Source of the DNA: Periconia sp. R9002
Lineage: Eukaryota; Ascomycota; Dothideomycetes; Pleosporales; Periconiaceae
Direction: 5' to 3'
Length of the DNA stretch: 64,000 bases
Assembly: GCA_023627715.1 (NCBI GenBank)
Contig: JAMAHW010000058.1
Coordinates: 1-64,000 of the forward strand
In this document: positions 23,397-35,614 of the stretch, piece after piece
How the letters are laid out: the number at the start of each line of letters is the position of its first letter
Position numbering within the stretch: position 1 is the first letter of the stretch
The notes under the pieces: model-generated
What the model saw: only the letters and a program-made list of their open reading frames with translations
Databases searched by the model: none
What the model was told of the DNA's origin: nothing
Made by a program: the position numbers and the translations under genes

Positions 23397-25192
23397 ATGT
23401 TATCTCGTGGGATTCTTGCATTTGTCATTTTAGTTGGCACCGCGCCTGTCATATGTGGTGAAACATCATCTCCTATAGTTGATCTCGGCTACACGTTACA
23501 CCAAGCCACAATTGAGGTACCAAATGCTCTACCTACCATCCTTGTAACCACGAAACATTTTCTTTGACAATCTGACCATAGAATACTACAACTGGGAATG
23601 CATATCTCAATTTCTCGAATATTCGCTACGCAGCGCCACCGATCGGCTCGCGACGCTTTGGAGCTCCAACGTCGCCAGACGTAAACAGGACTGTTCAGAA
23701 TGGTGAACGCGAATACATATGTCCCCAAGCCTATACAGCGTGGATAAAAACCGCGTATGAGTCTTTACGCGGCCAGCCATTGTCGGACTACCATAACTTC
23801 ACGGTTGAGGACATGGAGCCTCTCGATCCCCGGACTTCCGAAGACTGTCTTTTCCTTGACGTTCTCGCATCGAAATCCGTCTATGACAACAGGAAAAACG
23901 GATCAGGAGCTGCAGTGCTAGTTTGGATTCATGGTGGCGGATACACTCAAGGTTACAAGACGTTGGTCGGCACAGGAAGAGAGTTCATCTCCAAAAGCGA
24001 AGGGAACGACGATAACGGCATCGTGTATGTCGCGATTAACTACCGGGTTGGCCTATTCGTGAGTACAAGGAGTGTATGTATCGCACGCACACCAGCTGAC
24101 AGTAAGTATTGGTAGGGATTCTTGTCACCGCAATCAAAAGACTCTGATCACGTGGCAAATGCCGGTCTACTGGATCAACGCTTTGCCTTGGAATGGGTTC
24201 AAAAACACGTTCATCTCTTCGGCGGAGATCCAAATCGAGTCACAGTTATGGGTGAATCAGCCGGTGCAGGTTCGATCATGCATCAGATCACCGCATACGG
24301 ACAAACAAAAGCACCCTTCAGCAAGGCCATTGTCCAGAGTCCGTACCTGCAATACATCTCTCCTTCAATTGGTCAAGACGTATATCAGCACGTCTTAGAT
24401 ACAGCGAAGGTAGACGATATTGGCGCACTCAGAAATATGTCCTCAAGTGATCTCCAGACTGTGAACGCTCTGGTGGTGGGGAATGCGCTTCCATTTGGAA
24501 CCTTTGCATTTGGTAGGATTGACCAAAACTTTTCACTTTGTCTATAAAGCGCTAACCAAACGGCAGGACCTCTGGTCGACGGAAATTTTGTTCCGAGCCC
24601 AGCAACACAGTTGCTTGCCGATGGGCGCTTCGATCGCTCCATTGAAATCATGACTGGCCATAACTCAGATGAGGGCAGGATGTTCACCGAGCCCTCGATA
24701 TCGAACGACTCCGACTATCGCGAGTGGCTTGAGCAGCAGATCCCTGGAATTTTGAACGATACAATCGATGAAATTGCAGAATTATACCCAGCGGACTTTC
24801 GGAGCACTTCGGAATACACCACCCAACTTGGGCGAGTGGCTCTTGCTATGGGAGACTTCCTGGTGCATTGCAACGCCCATGCCCTCAACACTGCATTTGG
24901 GAATACCAGCTACGCTTACCAATTCTCTGCTGAGCAAGGCTTACACGGCGACGACGTGGCCTACACGTTCTACGATGGAGGTGCTGAGTCGGTCGTCAAC
25001 GTCACTCTGGCAACTGTTATGCAGCGCTACTTTGTGAATTTTGCCGTCTCGGGATTGCCCAACGACGATCGTGTACCGCTGTTTCCGACTTACAACCAAG
25101 AGGAAGTGCTAAACCTCAACACCACGTCGATGGGACCGATACAAGAAATTGCTGTTTCGAAACGTTGTTCAGTGTGGCCGAAAGCATTATAG
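23397..25192 (+). CDS. Secreted type-B carboxylesterase (alpha/beta hydrolase)
   Basis: Exons 23397-23516, 23582-24058, 24116-24512 and 24567-25192 total 1620 nt (539 aa). A clear signal peptide (MLSRGILAFVILVGTAPVICG) precedes a carboxylesterase type B fold: RYAAPPIGSRRF, SEDCLFLDV, VWIHGGGYTQG oxyanion segment, nucleophile elbow GESAGAGS near residue 245, GHNSDEG acid region and LHGDDV with the likely catalytic His. The triad therefore looks complete. The enzyme should hydrolyse esters outside the cell or in the secretory route. It is unrelated in family to Tri8, the lipase-type esterase of Fusarium trichothecene clusters, but its place between the NRPS and the Tri3-like gene makes a tailoring or deacylation role possible. 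Confidence 0.9.
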
Positions 25193-25858
25193 TGATAGGA
25201 GTCTGGACGTGCACTGGGGGCGTCAATATTTTTCTTTCATTATTGTGTAGTATGGAGGATTGATCACGCATCGTTCCCTAATCTCTTTCTATGTCAAGAC
25301 TACCGAAAATTGCTCTTCCAGATAGAATTTGCCATATATAGGCACACGGCACACTTGAATGAATGTAGCTCCGCTATATAGTTTGTAATTTCATCATGTC
25401 TTTGTAACTGCTCTGGTGAATCGAAACTCACGACGTTGTGATTGCCACTACTTCTAATTGTAGGCTCGAGGCAATGCATGTACACAAATGATCCGCAATC
25501 TGGTCAGCATGGTACCTTACAGCTTAGCGTATATCGAAACGACAAAGAAGTCTTGAAGGATGCACTTCCGAGGGATACATGTATCATCCCTGCCTATTCT
25601 AAGCAGCCTCGGCTTCGCCCGAAAAGGGTATGCGGGCCGACAATATAACTGGTAGTAAGTGGGGCTGCCCTGCTGGGTCGAAAGCGGCACTAGTCCCCAT
25701 TGGTAAACGACATGTCTCTCGGTGATTATCAAATAACTATGTTCTACAATTTGTATGCCATGATTTAAGACTATCTTCGCCGTCGTCTCTTCAGCGTAGA
25801 AGACATCTACAACGCCCCTCCCACAAAAAAAAAGAAAACGACAAACTCCAACTTGACA
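25193..25858. other. Intergenic region upstream of the Tri3-like gene
   Basis: 666 bp without a convincing gene; presumably the promoter of the acetyltransferase. An A-rich tract lies just before the start codon. No specific site recognised. Confidence 0.35.
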
Positions 25859-27690
25859 ATGACGAGCATTCCATTTCAAAAACTTATGCCAGAGACATAC
25901 CGATGGCAACCCTCCAAAACACACCCGCAAACCATCCAGCGCCGCGCAATCGGGACGGAAGCATGGGTCGGCATCAAAGATGAGAATTTCAAGGGCCAAT
26001 ACGACAACTTTCTCAATGCGACTTTGAAAATGCAAGACGAGCAAACCGCAACGCCGTTATCACTCGCATCTCTCAAATCCGCCATCGCCGCAGCTCTGGT
26101 GGAGCTCCGCTTCGAGCATCCAGAGAGCGCTGGTACGGCGATTTGGGATGAACAGGGCCCTTTAATACAGTACACGCCACCGGAAAACGACGAAAAGGCG
26201 CTTTCGTGGGCTGAAGCTGCGATTGAACTATGGCCGAGCGCGCAAACTGGCCTTGGGGTGCGAACAGAGATCGGCAAGAGAAGAAAAGTGGCAGGAAGCT
26301 CGTTTTTCGGCCACGCCAAGTCTATTATGGTTCACGTTGTAGCGGATGTTCCAGCGATCGATACCCGACTGGTTACGGGTGCGAACGTTGACATTATGCT
26401 TCACATGAACCATATTTACTGGGACGGCATCAGCTCTAGGATGTTCCTGGGAAGTATGCTGCAGAAGGTTGGAACGTTCATAGACGGCAAGCAGGCGCCC
26501 ATGAAATTTTGTTGGGGAGACGAGATCAAGAACGTCAGCGAGCCGATCCTGGACGCAGCAAAAGTCGATGTAACGACGCTCGGAGAGGACTTTGAGGCGG
26601 CACGCGGAGAGTTCGTTCAGAGCTTGCTAGATTTCTCGGTAAGATCCAACGCCGTCCTATTCCACCTTGACCGTCGACTGAAACGAAATGCAGAACAGCT
26701 GGGCCATGGACCTGAAAGTCGATGTCGGAGCCCCCGCCACTGAATTCCAGAGTTTTACAGCCGCAGAAAGTAAAGCGATAGTCCAGGCTGTCAAGTCTCG
26801 TCTTGGGCCCGACTACACAATCTCTCATCTCGGGCAAGCAGCCACCGCTCTTGCCCTGCTAAAGCTCAATCCAATCCCAGACGACGTGGCAGGCTGCCCG
26901 CACATCATCATGCCGCTTCCTGTCAACGGCCGACGATACCTGAAAGACGAGTATGCGCAAAACCAGTACTGCGCGTGCCAGGCAGGTGCCGTGGTGCAGT
27001 TCAAAGATGCCAAGTCTTTCAGGGTGGATGATAACAACAAGAAGGCTGTTGTTGCTATGCTGGAAAGGGGGTGCAAGCTCACGAAAGAGCAATATGATTA
27101 TTGGCTCAGCAAACCTTTCCAAATGGCCGTCAATGTGTCAAAGGACAACTTCCTCGCCAACTTTTTGAGCAGGTACGTACAAAGAATTCGCGTGGGTTTC
27201 TTTCGAGCTGGCCTAGACTGATACCTGCGAACGTGCAGCAACCCACAACCGCCGAGTCCCAAAGTTGTCCCTGTAAGATCATCACCAATCCTGCTAGAAC
27301 CCTCCTATTTTGCTGATATGGCGTACAACAGATCTTCATCAGCGACGGTGTAAACGATCGCTTCATCCCCAGAACCATCGCCAGCAGTGAAACAAGTAAC
27401 ACGCTCATGACGGTCGATAACGTGGCGTTCTTCACAGATTCGTATCATCCCGGGCTGTGAGTACTTGCGCCAAGCTTCTTCCTCCCCCCCCTCCCCTCGG
27501 AAATTCTTGCCTTCTCTCGAAAATCCTAATCCCCTCTTGACTAACCAATCTGCCCAGACTGGCGCGCATGGAAAGTTGGAACGGGGCAACTTCCTTCGGA
27601 CTAAGCTACAACGACGGGACATTTACAGCCGAACAAGCCACAACGCTGCTGAAATGTATCATGGAGTACATGTTGGTCTTCACTCGCTAG
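25859..27690 (+). CDS. tri3: Tri3-family trichothecene O-acetyltransferase
   Basis: Exons 25859-26638, 26694-27172, 27239-27272, 27332-27456 and 27558-27690 total 1551 nt (516 aa), close to the size of Fusarium Tri3. The active-site motif HIYWDGIS (HxxxD near residue 184) follows a long N-terminal half; a C-terminal block reads SWNGATSFGLSYNDGTF. The family (a CoA-dependent BAHD/condensation-like fold) transfers an acetyl group from acetyl-CoA to a hydroxyl; Tri3 acts at C-15 of trichothecenes. Recognition is by motif and overall resemblance; with Tri4- and Tri5-like genes within 15 kb the assignment to trichothecene modification is reasonable. Position specificity cannot be read from sequence. 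The start is the ATG at 25859 behind an A-rich leader. Confidence 0.78.
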
Positions 27691-28174
27691 AGGGGTGAAA
27701 TGACTCATTCAGAATAGAAAATAAAGCTTTACTGCATGCGTTGACTTCCGATTGTTGACGAATCTTTCGCACTTCCTTCCAGTGACATTTGAGGGTTTCA
27801 TCGTGGCCCAATCAACCGGTGCTATTTGTTGGATTCGCGTAGTCTCACCCTGTCCGTTTTCCTCGGCGGCCTCGATTGCCTTCACGGGATTATCAAGGCG
27901 CCGGAGTGAGACCTGGTGATCCTTTACCGATTGTGGAGTAGTCGCTAGTACGGTAGGAGTGATGCAGGTTCAGGGATGACCGAAGTATAAGTCAACGTTC
28001 ACCCATCGTGTACAATCACAACACGTTCGCCCTCTTGAGAAGTCTGTCTTGTTTATAAACGGTGAGTTCCTGATTCTATTGTCTACCTTATTCATGGACA
28101 CATACGACCGTGGCTAAGGGCGTCAAAAACTCCGCATGCTTTCAGTCCGCTGTTGCCGAATGGCTGACAAATGA
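27691..28174. other. Intergenic region between convergent Tri3-like and regulator genes
   Basis: 484 bp between two 3' ends. No convincing gene or repeat; presumably untranslated tails and terminators of both genes. Confidence 0.35.
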
Positions 28175-29665
28175 TCACAACTTATTCTTGATCGACCGTA
28201 GGCGATGAAATATGGGCTGAAGCATGACCAACTGCGAATCCCAGTCCGATGTGACCGCATTCTTCTGAAGAGTGGTGAGGATCGTGTCCAGGCGATTGAT
28301 CTGAAAAAGGAGTAGACATGCAGTCATGGACAGCCACTCTTCTATTGTATCTACTTGATAGTCTCCAAATGCGTGGTTGTGGTCGGCTGCGCTGGTCAAT
28401 CCCGCTTCCACGCTCTTCGCATGCAAGGACCCTTGCCCAGAAGAAGACTTTTTCGATTCCCAGTCCAGCATCACGGCCTCGAAAACATCCACGAGATTCT
28501 CCGAAATTACGCATACCAACACCATTAGAGAAGACACTTTAACGCAATTGGCACATTCAATAATCTCTTGGCACTGGCTGATAATGTTCTTAGTGAAATG
28601 GAGCTGCTGAAGCACAGCTTGGCGTGGTTTGCGTAGACGTTGCGGTTGAAGAACTTCTAGGATCTTTAGTGCTATATCCCTACATGAACAACCGACTGAT
28701 GAAGCAGCTGTACTGTTAGTCCGTGGCGTAGGTGGTGTCTCCGACTTGGGACTACGAGAGCGCTGAGGAGTATCACGTCGATCTTCTCGCATGCGGAATT
28801 TTGAAGACAGGTGCTGAGGTTGCGGTTTATTGAGGAATGGCTGCGGCTGTTCGCTCGATAATAGAACGGGCGCAATAGAGTTATCACCCGCTGTCGTGAC
28901 ACCTGATAAGTTTTAGTTACATTTATAGTAAGAAGAAGGTGATAATACCTGAGTTCTGCCAATCTCCCTTCGGATCTGAGATATTAAAATTGGTATCGAA
29001 GATCGGCATATCAAAGTCGGTGCCAAGCAGTTCATCCATATACGGTGCGTTCGTCGTGAAGTTCGGCAATGGCATTTGAGGAAACGGGAAATCCGCGGAC
29101 GAGGGGTTTCCTATATGACTGCTATTCGGTGAAACTGAATCGGCGAGGAATCCCGGGATCATCTGTAGGAATTAGTTAAACGCCCGAAAGAAGGGTTCCT
29201 GGCCATCACAAACCATTGTATCGTCACCCTGTACAGTAGCCGCACCAAGAGGCAGGTGTAACGACTGTTCTGGTAGTTCATCCCTTTGCACTTTGATCCC
29301 GCTGGTCTCTTTGTTGGATGACAATCTCTTTGGAGAACTCGGGCGGGGAGATGACGCCCGCTGGCTTCTCCGTCTTCCTACCCCAGCGTCGCCTGTGCCT
29401 GCCGTCGCGGCGTATTCGCACACGATATCTCGCTTCCTGCATCGCTCGCAGCCGCTCTTCTCTCCCGTGCACTTGAGCTATTTCGCCCCGCAAATTAGTC
29501 TTGTATGTCAAAGCAAAAACTTGGGGCAATCTGGCATACCTTCTTATCCCGACAAGAAAAGCACGCGGAGTGCGAAAAAGGCTGGTTCAAACTTGGGGGC
29601 TTATCTGTCAGCTCTTCGCACGTCATCTCCCCGTCCCCGGGCTTATAATGCAAAGTAGCGAACAT
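28175..29665 (-). CDS. AflR-like Zn(II)2Cys6 transcription factor
   Basis: Exons 29665-29540, 29477-29214, 29162-28949 and 28902-28175 total 1332 nt (443 aa), nearly the length of AflR. The binuclear zinc cluster is split by intron 1: CFSCRDKK in exon 1, LKCTGEKSGCERCRKRDIVC in exon 2, giving all six Cys in CX2CX6CX6CX2CX6C spacing. A Ser/Pro-rich linker follows, then a C-terminal region with CSCRDIALKILEVL and CANCVKVSSLMVLVCVISE, typical of the AflR regulatory domain. An in-frame ATG at 29626 is an alternative start. AflR-type proteins switch on their own biosynthetic cluster, usually through TCG-N5-CGA sites; I saw no perfect copy in the nearby promoters. It is the only regulator visible in the cluster and the likely pathway-specific activator of some or all of these genes. 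Confidence 0.9.
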
Positions 29666-31232
29666 TGCAGCAAGCTCTTGAATCCGATCTGTATCTGTAA
29701 GAAAACACCTTTGAGGTGTGTCTATGTATGCGAGATGTGCGAGGTGAGAAAGCAACCAGAAAGCCTGGCTGTGTTTGATCTTGCTTATGGCACCTTGTTG
29801 TCAATACCAACTAGATGAACTGAGATGACGCTAGCGGCGGCAGCTGAAGGCCTCAAGCGCCGCCGCAACGGCGCAGTGCTGGGAGAGACGAAGGATTTCG
29901 TAACCCTTTGCCTTGGCCAGACCGTAAGGCATGCAGACAAGGTCCGTGCAAAGATCCTCTCGCACGAAGCTGCCCTCTTATCTCGAGCGGGGTTGGTAGC
30001 TTCAACATAGCCCATTGGCACGGACCCTGGAATTGGGAGTGTGGTGAATCGATGAATCCTCATGCAAAGATATCTGAGCGGGAAATGTGACGTGGCAATC
30101 TTGCGGCCAAAATGCAATACGCAGACTATTCCAGAAGGAAATGCCTTCCCTGAAAGAGATGACGTGATTGCGATGATCCGTCGCAGATTTTCGACCCCCG
30201 ACCCGATGGCGGAGTCCTCAAGTAAGTGCGAGATGGTGAGCATCTTCGTATGATACCAAATAGACACATCCAGATGCCGATCGCGCCATTACCGGGAAAC
30301 ATGCGTTCAGGAGAGGGGGGCAGGGGTGAATAGGGAAGCTTAGGAGGACACCGAACGCACCCAAAGCCACTACATGCGCCGCAGATTAGAGGGCATGGTG
30401 ATCAATGAGCTGGAGAGCTTCTCACTCGCACTGAGGCGTTAACTTTCTAAGCTATCGCCTCTCTGCATCCTATCTTTATGTAGTCAGAATCATTTTTGCA
30501 TATTGATGTTGGCACTAACGTGGCTCGGACTCGGCCCGGATCCCGCCGCCATACCGGGAACGAGCCAAGACGTCTCAAGCTTGTCGGAGGAAGCCCTACC
30601 AAGCCTTGGAAAAACTTGCTTTTTTACCACAAATCCACGTACAAGAGGGTGGAAAGTGGAAGAGCAGTAGGTCTTAAAAGCGATCTGGAGCGTCCAATCA
30701 GCATGCGCAAAATACCTCAACTGTCCAATCAATCAATATTACTTCTACGTGATTCTATGCAGACCCACTGCGCGGTTCCACTTGTAGGGTAATTGTATGA
30801 TTAAACGTTTATTTGTAGGTATCAATATAGCCTCGAGGACACGCGGCAATCACTCCAACAAGGCCTGATCGCCCGAGATCTATCTCATTGCGTTAACTCA
30901 GGTCTCATCCTCATTGAATCAACATACCTTATTATACTCGTCGAAAGAAAGAAACATCGGCTTTGAGGACTACTCCTTTGTGGTCTCATTGATAGTGGCA
31001 AGAGTGCTGCTATAATAGATCTTCCGTAGTGAGTAGCACTGTAACTTGGAAACGCTCGAGTGGTTCGGCCGGATAAGCGTTAAGCTTGTTTTGAAAATTG
31101 TATCCATCAATGTGACAATAACCCACGTCGATTGGTAACATACCCTATAATCACTAAATATCTGGTGCGTCTCGCTACTCTAAGCATTCATACTTCCGAC
31201 ACCTAGCTCTTTACACCGCATTTTGTACAAGC
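29666..31232. other. Large intergenic region upstream of the regulator
   Basis: About 1.57 kb. Several frames of 60-160 codons occur between 29785 and 30270 on both strands, but none shows a known motif or convincing splice pattern, so I do not call a gene. It may be a decayed gene plus the promoter of the AflR-like regulator and the 3' flank of the P450. Confidence 0.35.
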
Positions 31233-33035
31233 TCAAAGCTCGACCTCAGACCTGCGTCTTCTTATGGCGATCTTCGCAACCGGGTCTGCTGGAAAGAAGA
31301 AGCTATGAGTGAACGCTTGTGGCTTACTTCCACTAGCAGGTTTAATGTCGTACTTCGTCAGGATGTGGCAAAGAGCTATTTTGAGTTCTTTTGCTGCAAA
31401 GAACCGTCCAGGACAAGCTGCTTTTCCGTAGCCGAAGCCTAGATGTTCGGGGGTTGTAGAAACGAACTGCGCCGCAAATTCCTTTCCCGCCTCGCTCCGC
31501 ATCTTGAGGAATCGATAGCCATCAAATTCGTGGGCATTTGGATAAACCGACGAGTCCCACATTTGATGACCCGAGATCATGACTGTCGTGCCTCTTGGGA
31601 TCGGGGTGCCATCCGGAAGGTAAGTAGCTCGTAGTGCCTCTCGCCTTAGTGTTACTAATGTGGTGTTAGCATGGACTCTAAATGGGGTGTGAGGAAGTAC
31701 CCACCAAGAGCTGCAGGTTTAAGGCGCTGACTCTCCTTCAGAACGCTATCCATGAGTTTCAGGTTGTACAGAGTGGACTTTTGCCAGCCATGCTCGCTTA
31801 CGACAGAGTGGATCTCTTCGCGTAAGCTCCGTGTAACTTCTGGGTGTTGGCAAAGGTCGTGGAGCACCTGTGTCAGTGCGTCGGACAGGGTGTGTATAGC
31901 TGCCAACGACAGCATGACCTGTGCCGTTACCGGATCATATTTGCGGCCTTTGGCAGCTTCTTCAAGCCACTCCATCGCATCAATATGTTTTTCAGCATTT
32001 TTTCCCATTGCGACGGTAGTCTGCTTTTCCTCCCGTCTTTTCTCGAGCACCGGATCGATGATCGCTCGGCCTTCAGCAAGATGGGTGCGGATTTTCCGAC
32101 AATAGGGAAGAAACCAATGGACGGCTGGCCGAATAAAACTTGGCCAAAGGCGAAGAGCTAATGCGCCGGTAATGGCATCGACCGTATAGTTGATGGTGAT
32201 GCGCAGCCAGTCCGGATTGCGGCACAATTGGCCCCCAAGGAAAACCCGGGATGATATCTGAGCGGCAATCTGAAGTACAGTAGCGTTCGTGTTGACCTCA
32301 TGCCATTCTGGGTTGATCATCAGCATGTAATATGTAAGTAAGGAGCGAACAATCGTTCATGCTCACCTTCATCGTCAGTCCAATTTTTTTGAAGCGCATG
32401 GGCTGTCTCATCGGAGACTGGTTCGGTTAAGCGATCTGTCCGCAAATCTGTTAGTTCGATTCGCGAGGAATTTATTTCAAGACCATACCAAGACCTTGCG
32501 TAAGATTCAGCTTGATGGCGTCATGGAAAATCTTATCGTTCGTCGTCCCTTGCTTGAAAGGTTGAAAACCAGGCAGGTCTGCATGAAAGTCCTAGAAACC
32601 GTTGAGCAGTGATGTTATCGCAGGACTGCGCGCATCTCACCTTCTGGAGCATTTTGCCAAAGCTCAAGTCTTTGTTGTCCTTGATAGCATCCGCATGCTT
32701 CGCTGGTAAGACGATAACCCATCCACTATCGGTAAGAAGTCGGAACCCTTCACTGGACTAGGCCATCTTACTAAACTTCCAATGCACGCCTTGGCCGCGA
32801 CAGTACTCACCTTTGAAAAGCCTTCAATAATCAAGTCTTTGGCATTTGCGGCAAATCTTTTCTTTGCATTCGTGTCTGAGAATTCCCATCTCCGCCGACC
32901 ATTAATCAATGGGTATTTGGATAGCAAATTGCGTCGTCGTAGAAGTGCGGCTGCTACTGACGTGCTCAACGTCAGAAGAAGAGCAAATTGAAATGACTTC
33001 AACACCAAAATATCTGTAAGTAGCAAGTCAAGCAT
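31233..33035 (-). CDS. Cytochrome P450, CYP68 / ent-kaurene-oxidase-like
   Basis: Exons 33035-32811, 32757-32641, 32591-32489, 32447-32367, 32307-31705 and 31654-31233 total 1551 nt (516 aa). N-terminal membrane anchor (SFQFALLLTLSTSVAAALL), then DFHADLPGFQPF, an I-helix reading LAAIHTLSDALTQV, an ExxR element in ESQRLKPAAL and a heme loop FGYGKAACPGRFF with the Cys thiolate ligand. The I-helix has His where most P450s have an acidic residue before Thr, as is usual in fungal ent-kaurene-oxidase-type and CYP68 enzymes. These act in the ER on terpenoid or polyketide scaffolds. Fusarium Tri1 is, to my recollection, of CYP68 type, so hydroxylation of the trichothecene core is a plausible role. 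It is divergent from the Tri4-like gene. Confidence 0.9.
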
Positions 33036-33822
33036 TGTGAAATGGTTGCGTGTGTGCGTCAATGGGAGCAAGGCCTCGCCAAAAAATGAAGAAGATATAG
33101 ATCCTAGAGCAATACACCTCGGGCAGTCCCGTCCAGACATAGCATCGGTATCCACCCAATGTAGTCTTACAGTGCAATTCGATTTAATTTTAATTGTATT
33201 TGTCTTGACCCGTGATGACGCTAGGGTGCTGTAATTCGGGCTATCCTTCCAGAATTCTCGGTACGTCCGGAAACAGCTTAGCGCCTACCTATTACAGTAA
33301 CATTGAAACGAGTACAGATCTACCTACCAGTTACACTGTGCACGTGGCATTGTACAGAACCGCTTTCGCTTTAGCGGAATGAGTAAGAACTGGTGAATAT
33401 CCAAGATCTGCGTCTTTCTTGACAATTTCGGTCATCCTTACTACCCAACGTGAATGTTGATACATCCAGACGCAGTCTTCGGCTCGACAACATGTTCAGC
33501 CATACACAGACGGGTCCGAATGCTGTTCTGGTGTCCGGAGGCAGCTCTCTTCGAGCTCAGGCGCTTCCCTTAGTCTTTCAGCCAATCTGAGAAGAAGCCG
33601 CGTTAGATGGGCAAGTTCACACGCAAACATCGGAACGATTAGTTCTAGGTATCTGCCTTGTAAGATGAAGTGCCAACAATCGTCTCTTGAATATTTATAT
33701 TCATAGGAGCAACTGCACCAGATAATCAAATCATCATCTATCACACTGCCTTCTCCTTACTTGCTGCCAGCTGTATTCGACCCAGTCTCATCGTTTGATC
33801 TTCGTTCACTGAACTCTCCATC
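33036..33822. promoter_or_regulatory. Divergent promoter region between the two P450 genes
   Basis: 787 bp separating the CYP68-like and Tri4-like starts. TATA-like AT stretches occur around 33689-33700 (atatttatatt). Shared control of the two oxygenases is suggested by layout only. Confidence 0.4.
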
Positions 33823-35614
33823 ATGTTGGACGTTCTTTTACGTTCGGAAAATCGCTGGCAAATCGCAACTGAGCTGGCTATTGCACTTCTTTGCTCTTAC
33901 TGCATTATAAAACCCATCTACAATGTCTATCTTCATCCACTGAGCCATGTTCCCGGCCCTAGGCTGGCTGCAATGGGGTCTCTCTATGAGTTCTGGTATG
34001 ATGTTGTCAAAGACGGCACCTATCTCTGGAAGATCGAGGAAATGCATGAGAAATACGGTAAATACACTTCATTTCTCATCTCGAAAAGACGACAGAGCTT
34101 CAGCTAACATCAACGTGCAGGTCCTATTGTTCGCATTAGCCCTGGCGAAGTGCACATCAAGGATCCCCAGTTCTATGGAAACATCTATACTGGAGGCGTT
34201 CGCCAAGTGGAAAAAGATCCCTCCACAGTCGCCGCATTCGCAGTTCCTTCATCGGTAGCCGCTACGCTCAATCACAACCTCCATCGATCCAGACGCGGCT
34301 ACATGAACCCGTACTTTTCTAAGCGCGCTATCGTCGGACTGGAACCGATGATTCACGAGAGAATCACCAGATTCTGCGAGCGTCTCGATGAGGCTTTCAA
34401 AAACGCCGCCCCGATCAACCTCGACAAAGCTTTCGCTGCCATGACAGCCGACATTATTACGAACAGGTTTTACGGATCCCATTTCGACTACCTTGGCACG
34501 CCCACCTTTGATTTCCCCGTCAGAGATGCTTTCCTCGGTGTTTCTATGCTCTTCAACTTTTCTCGATTCTTCCCCAAACCCATCCAGCTCCTTAGGAAGA
34601 TGCCGATCCCCATCATCGGATTGATACTGCCAAGTGTCGCCAGTTTTCTGCGGCTGCAGGAAGATATGAAGAAGAACATCACGAGGACGCTTACTTCCAA
34701 CAGTACCACGGCTGAGGAAAAGAAGTCTGTTATCATCCAGGCCCTCGGAGACGAACGTATCCCACCCAAAGAGAGAGGCCTTAAGCGACTGTTGGATGAA
34801 GGCACTGTCATCATCTTTGCTGGCACAGAGACCTCTGCTCGAGCTCTCTCGATAGCTATGTTTCATTTCGCCAGGAACAAGAAGCTGGCGGCAGCACTTC
34901 GTCAGGAACTCAGCACACTTCCACCCACTGAGCCTCACCAATATAAATTGTCCCAGCTCGAACCGCTTCCTTACTTGGTAAGTTCCTCACAACCATGCTT
35001 TTAGTGGATTCTCATAAATTTGACAATCCAATAGACAGGCTGTGTTAAAGAGTGTCTCCGACTCTCATTCGGCCCCGTGAGTCGGCTTCCACGTGTAGCG
35101 ACGCACGATGCCACCGATTACAAGGGCGTGGTTGTTCCTCCTGGTGTAAGCGCAATCCTCAGCCATCCCCATAGAATTTTCTGACTTTCCTTCCAGTATC
35201 CCGTCAGCCAGTCGTCATGGTTTGTGCACAGAGACGAGTCAATCTTCACGAACGCGAAGGAGTTTGATCCGAACCGCTGGGTTGAGGCCGAGAAGCAAGG
35301 CATTGTCCTCAACAACTATCTTGCCAGTTTTACAAAAGGTGCAAGACAGTGCCTCGGCATTGCGTAAGTGCATCGTTCCCCAGGTGAATCAGCGAAAGTG
35401 AACTAACTCTGATTGCTGCAGTATGGCACACAGCGAGCTCTACTTGACGATCGCGAGGATTGTACGCGCATATGACTTCGACTTGTATGATACGATCGAT
35501 GATGATGTAGGTATTCACAATGTTCGCATCATCGGATACCCAAAGAAAACAGCCGAGAGGGGTGAGGGGCAGGGTTGTGTCAAAGTCACGATTGCTAGCA
35601 AGACCGGGCTGTAG
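33823..35614 (+). CDS. tri4: Trichodiene oxygenase, CYP58 (Tri4-like) cytochrome P450
   Basis: Exons 33823-34057, 34121-34977, 35035-35145, 35197-35363 and 35422-35614 total 1563 nt (520 aa), the same length as Fusarium Tri4 as I recall it. N-terminal anchor, Pro-rich [15 protein letters not shown] hinge, [20 protein letters not shown] block, [16 protein letters not shown] block, I-helix AGTETSA near residue 313, ExxR as ECLR near 370 and heme loop [10 protein letters not shown] near 446. Several of these blocks, especially the FSKR, GLEP and FYGSHFDYL segments, are characteristic of CYP58/Tri4. Tri4 performs the multistep oxygenation of trichodiene that precedes closure of the trichothecene ring. 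With a Tri5-like gene 3.6 kb away, the assignment is strong. All catalytic elements are intact. The number of oxygenations cannot be deduced. Confidence 0.9.

Noticed and set aside
23397..25192. Tri8 trichothecene esterase
   Set aside because: The sequence is a type-B carboxylesterase (GESAGAGS, HGGGY), a different family from the lipase-type Tri8.
29785..30267. 160-codon minus-strand frame and two shorter plus-strand frames
   Set aside because: No domain, signal peptide or convincing intron pattern on either strand; could be remains of a gene but nothing supports one.
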